Shown here piece by piece: positions 1 to 8,456 of a stretch of DNA of 53,984 nt. The DNA is from Thermoleophilia bacterium UBA6103 (GTDB taxonomy: Bacteria > Actinomycetota > Thermoleophilia > UBA2241). Where the stretch lies: assembly GCA_002423545.1 (NCBI GenBank), contig DIWP01000042.1, positions 74,455 through 128,438 of the forward strand. Direction: 5' to 3'. The position numbers and the translations under genes are program-made. The notes beneath the pieces are model-generated. The model did not search any database. It had not been told where the DNA came from and saw nothing but the letters and a program-made list of their open reading frames with translations. The number at the start of each line of letters is the position of its first letter. Position 1 is the stretch's first letter.

Positions 1-317
1 CGACGCTGGCCCGCGGTCGCGGGCCGGTACGGCCGGCCGCCGACCCGCACGTCTTCCTGAGCCGCAACGGCCGCCCCTTACGGACGTCCGACGTACGCAG
101 GCTCGTTGTAAGATACTGCCGTGTCGCCGGTTTGGAGGACGCCTCTCCGCACATGCTCCGTCACGCGTTCGCCACGCATATGCTCGAAGGGGGAGCCGAT
201 CTGCGTGCTATCCAGGAGCTGCTCGGACACGCGTCCGTGGCGACCACACAGGTGTACACGCATGTGAGCGGTGCGCACCTGCGCCGGGTGTACGACCGCC
301 ATCACCCGCGAGCATAG
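1..317 (+). CDS. Tyrosine recombinase XerC/XerD, C-terminal part (5' end outside window)
   Basis: The reading frame is open from the window edge to a TAG at 315-317, about 104 residues. It contains the C-terminal half of the tyrosine recombinase catalytic domain: the HMLRH box with the second catalytic Arg, the LLGHAS box with the conserved His, and VYTHV with the nucleophilic Tyr near the end. These are the hallmarks of XerC/XerD proteins, which resolve chromosome dimers at dif with FtsK. A Xer gene upstream of a whiG-like sigma factor and rpsB is a recognised actinobacterial arrangement. XerC and XerD cannot be told apart from this fragment, and an unrelated phage-type integrase is less likely given the housekeeping context. 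Confidence 0.85.
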   Translation, partial: TLARGRGPVRPAADPHVFLSRNGRPLRTSDVRRLVVRYCRVAGLEDASPHMLRHAFATHMLEGGADLRAIQELLGHASVATTQVYTHVSGAHLRRVYDRHHPRA

Positions 318-399
318 CCAGGCGCCATGCGGTCGAGCAGTCCTCATGAGATGAGTGGAACAGACGCGGCGGTACGATGGATCGGTCGGTGACAGGCAC

Positions 400-1197
400 A
401 TGACGATGGCGACCCTCAGCGAGGAGCGCGTCCGCGAGCTGTGGCAGCGTTACAAGACGGGCGGCGACCTCGGCGCCCGCGAGCGCCTCATCCTCGCGTA
501 TGCACCGCTCGTCAAGTACGTCGCCGGCCGCATGAGCAGCGGCCTGCCGGCGCACATCGACGAGGCCGATCTGATCAGCTACGGACTGCTCGGCCTCATC
601 GGCGCCGTCGAACGCTTCGACCCGGAGCGGGACATCAAGTTCGAGACCTACGCCGTCTCGCGGATCAAGGGCTCCATCATCGACGAGCTGCGCTCGCTTG
701 ACTGGGTGCCGCGTTCGGTCCGCAGCAAGGCTCGGGAGATCGAGCGCGCCTGTGCCAGCCTGGAGAACGAGCTACAGCGCGCCCCCACCGACGAGGAGAT
801 CTGCGACGAGCTGGGTATCACCGGCGAGGAGTTCCACGTCACCCTCACGCAGATCTCCAACACCTCGATCGTGGCGCTCGACGAGCTCTGGGAGATCTCC
901 GGCTCGGACGGCGACACGGCCTCGCTCATCGAGACCATCGAAGACCCCAAGAGCCGCGACCCGTCGCGACTGCTCGGCCTGAGCGAGATGAAGGGCCAGC
1001 TCGCCCGGGCCATCGACGCGCTGCCCGACCGTGAGAAGATCGTCATCGCCCTCTACTACTACGAGAACCTCACGCTGCGCGAGATCGGCGAGGTACTCGG
1101 CGTCACCGAGAGTCGCGTCTCACAGCTCCACACCAAAGCTGTGCTGCGGCTCAAGGGTCGGCTGCGTGAGGCGATGGGCCCCGGCTGGAACGGCTGA
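400..1197 (+). CDS. whiG: RNA polymerase sigma factor, WhiG/FliA family
   Basis: This is a group 3 sigma factor of about 265 residues, the usual length for FliA/WhiG. Region 2 is seen as the YAPLVKYVAGRM and DLISYGLLGLIGAVERFDP segments, followed by the typical DELRSLDWVPRSVR motif. Region 4 is ALYYYENLTLREIGEVLGVTESRVSQ, a helix-turn-helix that contacts the -35 element. In actinobacteria WhiG directs sporulation genes, and in flagellated relatives the same family directs motility genes; the sequence does not decide which applies. ATG 400 is chosen because conserved sequence begins right after it. An in-frame GTG at 355 would add 15 unconserved residues. No anti-sigma gene is adjacent. Confidence 0.9.
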   Translation: MTMATLSEERVRELWQRYKTGGDLGARERLILAYAPLVKYVAGRMSSGLPAHIDEADLISYGLLGLIGAVERFDPERDIKFETYAVSRIKGSIIDELRSLDWVPRSVRSKAREIERACASLENELQRAPTDEEICDELGITGEEFHVTLTQISNTSIVALDELWEISGSDGDTASLIETIEDPKSRDPSRLLGLSEMKGQLARAIDALPDREKIVIALYYYENLTLREIGEVLGVTESRVSQLHTKAVLRLKGRLREAMGPGWNG

Positions 1198-1214
1198 CCG
1201 TGGCACGATAGAAT
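1186..1214 (+). promoter_or_regulatory. Possible promoter for rpsB
   Basis: TAGAAT at 1209-1214 resembles a -10 hexamer, and TGGAAC at 1186-1191 is a weak -35 at 17-base spacing. It overlaps the end of the sigma factor gene and precedes rpsB, which has a strong AGGGAGG ribosome binding site at 1321-1327. The assignment rests only on similarity to the consensus. Confidence 0.35.
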
Positions 1215-1332
1215 CTTCCGTCGCACCTGCAAAGCCCCGACCCGGCGGATCCCGGCCCGTGGCGGTGCCCGAAAGGGAATCCACGGCGCCCCCGGCGGCA
1301 TGACGACGTAACCGACCCTCAGGGAGGCAGCC

Positions 1333-2676
1333 ATGCCTGCAGTAGACCCTCGCGGCGCGCCCGCCGCCTACGTCCCCGACGAGCAGCACGTGGTCTCCAT
1401 GCGCGACCTGCTCCAGGGCGGCGTCCACTTCGGCCATCAGACCCGGCGCTGGAACCCGAAGATGAAGCAGTACATCTTCGCCGAACGCGGTGGCATCTAC
1501 ATCATCGACCTCATGCAGACCACGGAGCTCATCGACGAGGCGTACGGGTTCATCCGCGATCTCATCCCCCGTGGCGGCAGCGTGCTCTTCGTCGGCACCA
1601 AGAAGCAGTGCCAGGAGGCCATCAAGGAGCAGGCGCAGCGCGTGAACATGCCGTACGTCTGCAATCGCTGGCTGGGCGGTCTGCTGACCAACTATGCCAC
1701 CATCAACGGTCGCATCCGGGCGCTGCACGAGATGCGCGAGCAGCTCGCCGACGGCACCCTGGACAAGATGCCGGCCCGTGAGGCCATCCGCGCCAAGGGC
1801 GAGCTCGCCAAGCTCGAGAACAACCTCGGCGGCGTGGCGGTGATGGACCGGCTGCCGAGCGCCGTGTTCGTCGTCGACCCCCACAAGGAACAGATCGTCG
1901 TGCGCGAGACTCGCAAGCTGGGGATCCCGCTCATCGGTCTGGTCGACACCAACTGCGATCCCGATGAGATCGACTACGTGATCCCCGGCAACGACGACGC
2001 CATCCGCTCGTGTGCGCTGATCATCAGGGTCCTGGCCGACGCCGTCGAGGCCGGCCGGCAGCTCGTCACCGAGCGCGATATCCGCGGCCAGGGCGACGCG
2101 TCCGCCGGGGCGCCGGCGCAGCCGACGGCCGCCCAGGCGGAGCCCGGCGACGGCCGCCGGCGGCCCTCAGACCGCGGTCGCGGCGATCGCCGCGGCGGCC
2201 CCGGCGGCGACCGCCGTGGTGGCGGTCGTGGTCGCGCCGGCGGGCCTGGCGGACAGCGTCAGGTCAGCCTCGGCGAGCCGCCGATCGGCCGCCAGCCGCG
2301 CTCGGCCGCGTCGCGCGAGCGGCAGCAGGCGGCTGCCACCGCCAAGGAAGAGGCGAAGGCCGAGGCTCAGGTCGCCGAGGCGCCGGTAGCCGAGGCGCCG
2401 GTAGCCACCGAGCCCGCTGCGGCGCCGGAGGCGCCGGAGACCAAGGCGACCCCGGCGAAGGACGAAGGCGCTCCCAAGGCCGACGCCAAGAAGGCCGAGG
2501 CTCCCAAGGCCGACGCCCCCAAGGCGGACGAAAAGAAGGCCGAGGCTCCCAAGGCGGACGCCAAGAAGGCCGACGCCAGGAAGGCCGACGCCGCCCCAGA
2601 GAAGTCAGACGACAAGACCGCTGCTCCGGCCGAGAAGGCTGCCGAGGCCGCGGACGAGACCAAAGCAGAGGAGTGA
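1333..2676 (+). CDS. rpsB: 30S ribosomal protein S2 with long low-complexity C-terminal extension
   Basis: Residues of about 20-245 are a canonical S2: MRDLLQGGVHFGHQTRRWNP, the FVGTKKQCQEAI segment, NRWLGGLLTN and PLIGLVDTNCDPD are all present. ATG 1333 follows AGGGAGG and adds about 20 residues before the usual S2 start. Beyond the core, about 200 residues are unlike the family's typical 230-300 residue length: an Arg/Gly-rich stretch, an Ala/Glu region, then Lys-Ala-Asp-Ala repeats. The tail is highly charged and predicted to be disordered. Similar but shorter tails exist in some actinobacterial S2 proteins. tsf follows after 6 bases, so the two are probably co-transcribed. Confidence 0.95.
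   Translation: MPAVDPRGAPAAYVPDEQHVVSMRDLLQGGVHFGHQTRRWNPKMKQYIFAERGGIYIIDLMQTTELIDEAYGFIRDLIPRGGSVLFVGTKKQCQEAIKEQAQRVNMPYVCNRWLGGLLTNYATINGRIRALHEMREQLADGTLDKMPAREAIRAKGELAKLENNLGGVAVMDRLPSAVFVVDPHKEQIVVRETRKLGIPLIGLVDTNCDPDEIDYVIPGNDDAIRSCALIIRVLADAVEAGRQLVTERDIRGQGDASAGAPAQPTAAQAEPGDGRRRPSDRGRGDRRGGPGGDRRGGGRGRAGGPGGQRQVSLGEPPIGRQPRSAASRERQQAAATAKEEAKAEAQVAEAPVAEAPVATEPAAAPEAPETKATPAKDEGAPKADAKKAEAPKADAPKADEKKAEAPKADAKKADARKADAAPEKSDDKTAAPAEKAAEAADETKAEE
2470..2597 (+). repeat. Degenerate KADA/KAEAP-coding repeat in the rpsB tail
   Basis: Short units encoding Lys-Ala-Asp-Ala or Lys-Ala-Glu-Ala-Pro recur in register about eight times. They are similar at the DNA level, as expected from replication slippage within a coding repeat. 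They encode a Lys/Asp/Glu-rich disordered tail. Confidence 0.75.
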
Positions 2677-2682
2677 CGATCT

Positions 2683-3282
2683 GTGGCTGAGATCACCGCA
2701 GGCTTGGTGAAGCAGCTCCGCGACAAGTCCGGGGCCGGCATGATGGAGTGCAAGGCGGCGCTGGGCGAGACCGGCGGCGACCTCGACGAGGCGATGGTCG
2801 TGCTGCGCAAGAAGGGCGCCGTGGCGGCTCAGAAGAAGAGCTCCCGGGCGACCAAAGAAGGCATGGTCGACTCGTACATCCACGCCGGCGGCAAGATCGG
2901 CGTGCTGGTCGAGGTCGGTGTGGAGACCGACTTCGTGGCCCGCGGCGACGACTTCCGCTCGTTCTGCCACGAGCTGGCCATGCAGGTCGCCGCGTCGGCG
3001 CCGCGCTGGGTCACGCGCGAGCAGGTGCCGGCCGAGCTGATCGAGCAGGAGAAAGCCATCTACGCCGATCAGGTGAAGGACAAGCCCGAGCACGTCGTCG
3101 AGAAGATCGTGAACGGCAAGCTCGACAAGTTCTTCCAGGAGAACTGCCTCATGGAGCAGCCCTGGGTGCGGGACACTGCCATGAGCATCGAGCAGCTGCG
3201 CACCGACCTCGTGGGCAAGATCCGCGAGAACGTCGAGGTGCGTCGCTTCGCACGGTTCCAGCTCGGCGAGATCGAGGACTGA
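2683..3282 (+). CDS. tsf: Translation elongation factor Ts
   Basis: EF-Ts recycles EF-Tu by releasing GDP. The N-terminal UBA-like segment LVKQLRDKSGAGMMECKAAL is diagnostic, and VGVETDFVARGDDF matches the conserved core box. At 199 residues this is the short form without the extended dimerisation region of the E. coli protein, a form common in several bacterial lineages. The start is GTG 2683, preceded by AGAGGAG at the end of rpsB. The position between rpsB and pyrH is the standard bacterial order. Confidence 0.95.
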   Translation: MAEITAGLVKQLRDKSGAGMMECKAALGETGGDLDEAMVVLRKKGAVAAQKKSSRATKEGMVDSYIHAGGKIGVLVEVGVETDFVARGDDFRSFCHELAMQVAASAPRWVTREQVPAELIEQEKAIYADQVKDKPEHVVEKIVNGKLDKFFQENCLMEQPWVRDTAMSIEQLRTDLVGKIRENVEVRRFARFQLGEIED

Positions 3283-3287
3283 ACGGC

Positions 3288-4013
3288 GTGACGACGGCCG
3301 GTCCGGCGTTCCGTCGCGTCCTGCTCAAGCTCAGCGGCCAGGCTCTGGCCGGCGAGAAGGGCGTGGCGATCGACCCCGCCCGGACCCTCGAGATCGCCAC
3401 GCACGTCGATCGCGGGCGGCAACTGGGCGTGGACATAGGCATCGTGGTCGGCGGCGGCAACGTCTTCCGGGGCGTCGCCGCCGCCGCACGCGGCATGGAC
3501 CGGGTCACCGGCGACCACATCGGCATGATCGCCACCGTGCAGAACGCGCTGGCGCTGCAGGACGCCCTGGAGAGCATCGGCACCCAGACCCGGGTCATGA
3601 GCGCCATCGAGATGAACGAGATCTGCGAGCCCTACATCCGGCGGCGCGCCATGCGCCACCTGGAGAAGGGCCGCGTCTGCATCTTCGCCGGCGGCACCGG
3701 CAACCCGTACTTCTCCACCGACTCGGCCGCCGCCCTGCGCGCCCTGGAGATCGGCGCCGAGGCCATCCTCATGGCCAAGCGTACGTACAACGGGGTCTTC
3801 ACCGCCGACCCTGAGACAGAGCCGACGGCGGAGTTCATCCCCCGCCTCACGTATCTCGACGCCATCCAGCGCGAGCTCGGCGTCATGGACGTCACGGCGC
3901 TGTCGCTCTGCATGGACAACGACCTGCCCATCCACGTGTTCAAGATGACCGGCGACAACATCGACCGGGTGCTGGCCGGGGAGGACGTCGGCACGCTGGT
4001 CGCCACGCACTGA
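3288..4013 (+). CDS. pyrH: Uridylate kinase (UMP kinase)
   Basis: PyrH phosphorylates UMP to UDP and feeds pyrimidine and UDP-sugar synthesis. The product is 241 residues, the typical length. It begins VLLKLSGQAL, the amino acid kinase family N-terminus, and contains GIVVGGGNVFRG, FAGGTGNPYFSTDSAAALRA and a C-terminal TALSLCMDNDLPIHVF stretch, all characteristic of bacterial UMP kinases. GTG 3288 lies 5 bases after the tsf stop, with GAGGA upstream. It is part of the rpsB-tsf-pyrH-frr block. Confidence 0.95.
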   Translation: MTTAGPAFRRVLLKLSGQALAGEKGVAIDPARTLEIATHVDRGRQLGVDIGIVVGGGNVFRGVAAAARGMDRVTGDHIGMIATVQNALALQDALESIGTQTRVMSAIEMNEICEPYIRRRAMRHLEKGRVCIFAGGTGNPYFSTDSAAALRALEIGAEAILMAKRTYNGVFTADPETEPTAEFIPRLTYLDAIQRELGVMDVTALSLCMDNDLPIHVFKMTGDNIDRVLAGEDVGTLVATH

Positions 4014-4059
4014 CGACCGGCCGGGTGACGCAGCCCGGCGCGAGAAGGAGGGGCGAGAC

Positions 4060-4617
4060 GTGGAGAAGGAGCTGCTGGCCGACGCGAAGCACCGCATGGC
4101 CAAGGCGGTAGATGCCACCAGGACGGAGTTCAACACCGTGCGCAGTGGACGCGCCTCCACGGCGCTCCTCGACCGCGTCACCGTCGACTACTACGGTACC
4201 CGCACGCCCCTGCAGCAGCTCGCCAACGTGGCGGCGCCGGAGGCTCGCCTGCTGACCGTGACGCCCTATGACAAGACCGCCATGAAGTCGATCGAGAAGG
4301 CCATCCGCGAGTCGGACCTGGGCCTCAACCCGGCCAGCGACGGCCAGCTCATCCGGCTGCCGGTGCCGCATCTCACCGAGGAGCGGCGCAGGGAGCTGGT
4401 CAAGCTGGTCCACCGCCTCGCCGAGGACGGCCGTGTGGCCGTCCGCAACATCCGCCGCGACGCGATGAAGGACCTCCGCGAGCTGGTCAAGGAAGGCTTG
4501 GTCGGCGAGGATTCCGAGCACCGGGCCGAGGACGAGTTGCAGAAGATCACCGACGCCCACGTCAAGCAGATCGACGAGCTCCTCAAGCACAAAGAGGACG
4601 AGATCCTCGAGGTCTAG
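4060..4617 (+). CDS. frr: Ribosome recycling factor
   Basis: RRF splits post-termination ribosomes together with EF-G. The protein has the family's standard 185 residues. FNTVRSGRASTALLDRVTVDYYGT and the C-terminal helix DEDELQK/TDAHVKQIDELLKHKE-like region are typical. GTG 4060 is preceded by a strong AGAAGGAGG at 4043-4051. It follows pyrH as in most bacteria, and uppS follows. Confidence 0.95.
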   Translation: MEKELLADAKHRMAKAVDATRTEFNTVRSGRASTALLDRVTVDYYGTRTPLQQLANVAAPEARLLTVTPYDKTAMKSIEKAIRESDLGLNPASDGQLIRLPVPHLTEERRRELVKLVHRLAEDGRVAVRNIRRDAMKDLRELVKEGLVGEDSEHRAEDELQKITDAHVKQIDELLKHKEDEILEV

Positions 4618-4665
4618 CGCCTCGACTCGTACGCTTCTGGAACGCCCGATGCCGATGATGGTGGC

Positions 4666-5535
4666 ATGACTCTGGCAGACCGCTTCTCGCGCCTGCGGCG
4701 GCGGCGGCACGCCAACCGTGCCCTGACCGCCGACCATCACGGACAGCGTGAGACGGCGGACCCCGGCCGCCGCTGCCGGTACGTGGCCGTCATCATGGAC
4801 GGCAACGGCCGCTGGGCACAGTCGCGACGCCTGCCGATCGCCGCCGGTCACCGGGCCGGCGTCAAGGCGCTGCGGCGCGTCATCGAGCGGGCGCTCGATC
4901 ACGACATCGAGGAGCTCACCATCTTCTCCTTCAGCACAGAGAACTGGCGCCGCCCGCCGCAGGAGGTGGCGGCGCTCATCGACCTGTTCGTCGAGATGAT
5001 CCGCAAAGAAGCGCCCGACCTGCGCGAGCGGGGGGTGCGGATGCGCTTCATCGGCCGGCGGACCGGCGTGCCGCCGGCGCTGATCGAGTGTATCGACGAG
5101 AGCGAGCAGCTCACCGCCGGCGGCGAGCGGATGACGCTGTACGTGGCCTTCAACTACGGCGGCCGCGCCGAGCTGCTCGACGCCGCCCGGGCCCTGGCGG
5201 CGGAGTCGCCGGCGGGCGCCGCCGGAGGCACGGCCGACCAGGCGGCCACGGCGCCGCCGGGCGCGGCGGGGGTCGCCGGAGACACTGCGGGCGCGGCGGT
5301 ATCGGCCGCCGACGCCGACGAGCTGCGCCGCTACCTGTACGCTCCCGAGATGCACGATCCGGAGCTGCTCATACGTACCAGCGGCGAGATGCGCATCTCC
5401 AACTTCCTGCTCTGGCAGCTCGCCTACACCGAGCTCTACTTCACGCCGCGGCTCTGGCCGGACATGGACGCCGCCGACCTCGACGAGGCCCTGGCCGAGT
5501 ACGCGCAACGTCAACGTCGCTACGGGGGGCGCTGA
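4666..5535 (+). CDS. uppS: Isoprenyl transferase (undecaprenyl diphosphate synthase) with Ala/Gly-rich insertion
   Basis: This cis-prenyltransferase builds undecaprenyl diphosphate, the lipid carrier for peptidoglycan and for the polysaccharide encoded downstream. VAVIMDGNGRWA holds the catalytic Asp (residue 45), and FSFSTENWRRP, FNYGGRAELLDA, LIRTSGEMRISNFLLWQ and TELYFTPRLWPD are family boxes. The protein has 289 residues against a usual 230-260. The excess is an N-terminal lead of about 35 residues and an Ala/Gly-rich insertion at residues 180-214, between FNYGGR and the RTSGE box. ATG 4666 has only a weak ribosome binding site. The cdsA start lies 5 bases downstream. Confidence 0.93.
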   Translation: MTLADRFSRLRRRRHANRALTADHHGQRETADPGRRCRYVAVIMDGNGRWAQSRRLPIAAGHRAGVKALRRVIERALDHDIEELTIFSFSTENWRRPPQEVAALIDLFVEMIRKEAPDLRERGVRMRFIGRRTGVPPALIECIDESEQLTAGGERMTLYVAFNYGGRAELLDAARALAAESPAGAAGGTADQAATAPPGAAGVAGDTAGAAVSAADADELRRYLYAPEMHDPELLIRTSGEMRISNFLLWQLAYTELYFTPRLWPDMDAADLDEALAEYAQRQRRYGGR

Positions 5536-5540
5536 GCGCC

Positions 5541-6320
5541 GTGGTCACGCGCATCATCGTCGGCGTGCTGCTCGGCGCCGCCGCCGTCCTGGTGATCGTG
5601 CAGGGCGGCTGGCTGTTCTTCATCGCCATGTCGCTGCTGTGCCTGCTCGGCATGCTCGAGCTCTACCGCGTGGTACGGCCCTATCACCCGGCCGCTCTCG
5701 CCGGACTCATCAGCATGGGGCTGATGGTGTACTGCGCCTGGTACCGCACACCCACCGGCGTCCTCGGCTCCCTCGCGCTCGGCCTCGGGCTCAGCTTCGT
5801 GCTCGTCGCCTGGGGTGGGCCGCGTCCCGGTGTCACCGGACGCATGGCGGTGACCATGCTGGGACCGCTGTGGGTCGCCATGGGCTTCGCTCACCTGCTC
5901 ATGATGCGCCGCCTCGACGACGGCATGGCGCTGGTCCTCACGGTCGTGTTCGGCACCTGGGCCGGCGACACCATGGGGTACTTCGTCGGCAAGTACTTCG
6001 GCTCCACGCCGATGGCGCCGCGGCTCTCACCGAAGAAGACGTGGGAGGGGTATGCGGGCGGCCTGCTCGGCACGGTGATCATGGTCGTGCTCATCGGGCT
6101 GTACACAGACCTCTCGCCGTCCGAGTCGCTGCTGGTGGGTCTCACCATCGCCGTGGTGGGTCCGGCCGGCGATCTCTTCGAAAGCCTCATCAAGCGCGAC
6201 GTGAATGTGAAAGACGCGGGCAGCTTCCTGCCCGGTCACGGCGGCGTGCTCGACCGGTTCGACGCGCTGATCTTCAGCTCGATCGCGGTCTTCTACCTGG
6301 TGGCGGGGTTCCTGCGATGA
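5541..6320 (+). CDS. cdsA: Phosphatidate cytidylyltransferase (CDP-diglyceride synthetase)
   Basis: CdsA is an integral membrane enzyme that makes CDP-diacylglycerol from phosphatidate and CTP. The product is about 259 residues with several hydrophobic segments. It contains SPKKTWEGYAGGLLGT and the C-terminal signature GPAGDLFESLIKRDVNVKD followed by LPGHGGVLDRFDAL, which carries conserved metal-binding Asp residues. GTG 5541 is the first start after uppS and follows a G-rich stretch. Its stop overlaps the dxr start (ATGA), which implies translational coupling. Confidence 0.93.
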   Translation: MVTRIIVGVLLGAAAVLVIVQGGWLFFIAMSLLCLLGMLELYRVVRPYHPAALAGLISMGLMVYCAWYRTPTGVLGSLALGLGLSFVLVAWGGPRPGVTGRMAVTMLGPLWVAMGFAHLLMMRRLDDGMALVLTVVFGTWAGDTMGYFVGKYFGSTPMAPRLSPKKTWEGYAGGLLGTVIMVVLIGLYTDLSPSESLLVGLTIAVVGPAGDLFESLIKRDVNVKDAGSFLPGHGGVLDRFDALIFSSIAVFYLVAGFLR

Positions 6321-7681
6321 GCGGGCGGCCGGACGATCGGCGGCGTGATGCCGTCCGGGGCGCGACGGGGGACGCCGCGACGGAGCACTCCGTGACGGGT
6401 GGCGACGCGCCGGAGTGCCGCGTGGTGGTGCTCGGCAGCACCGGCTCGATCGGCCGTCAGGCGCTGGAGATCATCGCCGCCGTGCCGGGCCTGCGCGCCG
6501 TCGGGTTGGCCGCCGACAGCAACGCCGCGGAGATCGTCGATCAGGCGCGAGCCGCCGGCGTCGGGAGCATCGCGCTGCGCGACGAGGCGGCGGCGTTGCG
6601 GGCTCGTGAGATGGTGGGCCAGCCGGGAGCGGGGGAGGGTGGTCCGGTGACCGCCGCGCCGCAGGTGTTCGGCGGCGAGGCCGGCGTCATCGAGCTGATC
6701 GAGCAGACGGCCGCCGCGGCACGAGCCGACGGCGTGCCGCTCACGGTGCTCAACGGCATCGTCGGCGCCGCCGGACTGCGGGCCACCATGGCGACGCTGG
6801 CGACCGGCGCCACGCTGGCGCTGGCCAACAAGGAGAGCCTGGTCGCCGGCGGCGACTTCGTGCTGGCGGCGGCGCGCCGCAGCGGCGCCGCCGTGCTGCC
6901 GGTCGACTCCGAGCACAGCGCCGTCTTCCAGTGCCTGCTCGCCGGGCGGCCGGCGCGGCCGGACTCCGGTGCTGGGGAGGGCGCCGACGCGGCGCCGGGC
7001 GTCCCCGGTCTGGGCGGCCGCCTGCTGCCGGCCGAGCAGATCGTCCTCACCGGCTCGGGCGGGCCGTTCCGCACCCGCACCCGCGCCCAGCTCGCCGAGG
7101 TGACGCCGGACCAGGCCCTCCGGCATCCCACGTGGACGATGGGTCGCAAGATCACCATCGACTCGGCGACCCTGATGAACAAAGGCCTCGAGGTCATCGA
7201 GGCGCACTACCTCTTCGGCGTACCCTACGAGAGCATCGACGTCCTCGTGAGTCCGCAGTCGCTGGTGCACGCGATGGTCCGCTTCGCCGACGGCGCCACG
7301 ATCGCCCACCTCGGCGTGCCGGACATGCGGGCGCCGATCGCCTACGCGCTCACGTACCCCGAGCGTCCGCCGCTGCCGACGGCGCGGAGGCTCGATCTGA
7401 CGGCGCATCCGCTCACCTTCGAGCCGCCCGACAGCGCCACGTTCGGCTGTCTCCGCCTGGCCTACGAGGCCGGCGCCGCCGGCGGCGGCGCGCCGATCGT
7501 CCTCAACGCCGCCAATGAGGTGGCCGTGCATGCGTTTCTCGACGGCCGTCTGAGCTTCCTCGGTATCGAGGCGGCCGTGGACGACGCGCTCGGCCGGCTG
7601 GGTACGTCTGCGGTCCGGGCGCTCGACGACGTCTTTGCCCTCGACGCAGAGACGCGCCGTCTGGTGAGCGCAGCGCTGTAG
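6317..7681 (+). CDS. dxr: 1-deoxy-D-xylulose 5-phosphate reductoisomerase with low-complexity insertions
   Basis: Dxr converts DXP to MEP in the non-mevalonate isoprenoid pathway, upstream of IspG in this window. The NADPH-binding GSTGSIG is at residues 40-46, ALANKESLVAGG near 169-178, PVDSEHSA near 195-202, and IDSATLMNKGLEVIEAHYLF near 281-300. At 454 residues it is about 60 longer than usual. The excess is an N-terminal lead of about 30 residues, a Gly-rich insertion at about 98-114 and an Ala/Gly/Pro-rich insertion at about 211-237 directly after the DSEH box. ATG 6317 overlaps the cdsA stop. In many actinobacteria rseP follows directly, but here a toxin-antitoxin pair intervenes. Confidence 0.94.
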   Translation: MSGRPDDRRRDAVRGATGDAATEHSVTGGDAPECRVVVLGSTGSIGRQALEIIAAVPGLRAVGLAADSNAAEIVDQARAAGVGSIALRDEAAALRAREMVGQPGAGEGGPVTAAPQVFGGEAGVIELIEQTAAAARADGVPLTVLNGIVGAAGLRATMATLATGATLALANKESLVAGGDFVLAAARRSGAAVLPVDSEHSAVFQCLLAGRPARPDSGAGEGADAAPGVPGLGGRLLPAEQIVLTGSGGPFRTRTRAQLAEVTPDQALRHPTWTMGRKITIDSATLMNKGLEVIEAHYLFGVPYESIDVLVSPQSLVHAMVRFADGATIAHLGVPDMRAPIAYALTYPERPPLPTARRLDLTAHPLTFEPPDSATFGCLRLAYEAGAAGGGAPIVLNAANEVAVHAFLDGRLSFLGIEAAVDDALGRLGTSAVRALDDVFALDAETRRLVSAAL

Positions 7682-7770
7682 CGCCGCCGGGTGAGCGCGG
7701 CGCTGGAGCCTCGCGCTGCAGCGCCGCTCGATCGCCGCGACGAAGTCCCATGCGGTCGCGTCGGCCGGAC

Positions 7771-8172
7771 TCACTCCGGCCGCTCGAACCCCTGGTCCGA
7801 GAAGTGCCCGTCGAAGGCCAGGGCGCGCCCGATGCCGAGCCGGCGCATGACCACGAAGCTGGTGCAGTCGACGAGGCTGGGGCCGCGTCGTGCGGAAGCG
7901 AGGAAGGCGAGCGACGCCGCCCGGTGGTCCTCGGGCGTCACCCATTCGACCGTGAGGTCGTCGACGAGCCCGTGAAGGAAGTCGCGCGCGGCCTGGGTAC
8001 CGAGGCGTCGCTGCAGGAGCGCCGTGCACTCGACGATCACGTAGTTTGTCGTCAGGAGCCCTGTGGCGTCGTTCCAGCAGCGCCGCCAGGCGTCGACGGC
8101 CTCATCGTGGCAGGAGTCGTCGGCGTCGAAGAGAGCGAAGACCGCCGATGTGTCGCAGAAGACGGCGCTCAT
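7771..8172 (-). CDS. vapC: PIN-domain ribonuclease toxin, VapC-like
   Basis: The 133-residue protein starts with FCDTSAVFALFD, the PIN-domain first strand with its catalytic Asp. It has an internal conserved Glu in NYVIVECTALL, then SLVDCTSFVVMRRLG with the third acidic residue and AFDGHF with the last. This acidic quartet coordinates the metal that cleaves RNA. The gene overlaps the upstream ribbon-helix-helix gene by 4 bases (ATGA), the usual antitoxin-toxin coupling. VapC toxins cleave tRNA or rRNA and slow growth, but the target here is unknown. The pair sits on the strand opposite to the flanking core operon, which suggests later insertion. Confidence 0.88.
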   Translation of the reverse strand: MSAVFCDTSAVFALFDADDSCHDEAVDAWRRCWNDATGLLTTNYVIVECTALLQRRLGTQAARDFLHGLVDDLTVEWVTPEDHRAASLAFLASARRGPSLVDCTSFVVMRRLGIGRALAFDGHFSDQGFERPE

Positions 8173-8435
8173 TCCGCGTCCAGACCTTCCAGGATGGAGT
8201 CGGCGAAGTAGTCGTCGTGACGACGCGAGATGTCATGGCGGCCCGAGCGGTACTTGCCGGCGAAGGCGTCGATGCGATCGGTGGTGCGAGCCGCGGTGTC
8301 GCCGCGGAGCACGTCCTGGATGTAGGCATCGACCGCCTCACGGACGATCGCGGCGAACGAGGACGAGCGCTCTCTGGCCAGCGTCTGGACTGCGGCCAGC
8401 TCCTGCTCGGTGAACTGGACCTGCCTGCGGACCAC
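8169..8435 (-). CDS. vapB: Ribbon-helix-helix (CopG-type) antitoxin, VapB-like
   Basis: This 88-residue protein begins RRQVQFTEQELAAVQTLA and continues SFAAIVREAVDAYI, the strand-helix-helix pattern of CopG/Arc DNA-binding proteins. The C-terminal RHDDYFADSIL tail probably wraps the toxin. The GTG start at 8435 is preceded on the - strand by AGAGGAGGT, a strong ribosome binding site. It overlaps vapC by 4 bases. Such antitoxins bind palindromes at their own promoter, and a candidate lies about 25 bases upstream. Confidence 0.82.
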   Translation of the reverse strand: MVRRQVQFTEQELAAVQTLARERSSSFAAIVREAVDAYIQDVLRGDTAARTTDRIDAFAGKYRSGRHDISRRHDDYFADSILEGLDAE

Positions 8436-8456
8436 GGTACGACCTCCTCTGAGTGC

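Noticed and set aside
355..400. Upstream GTG at 355 as the sigma factor start
   Set aside because: The extra 15 residues are unlike the family N-terminus and no ribosome binding site precedes them. ATG 400 or 406 fits better.
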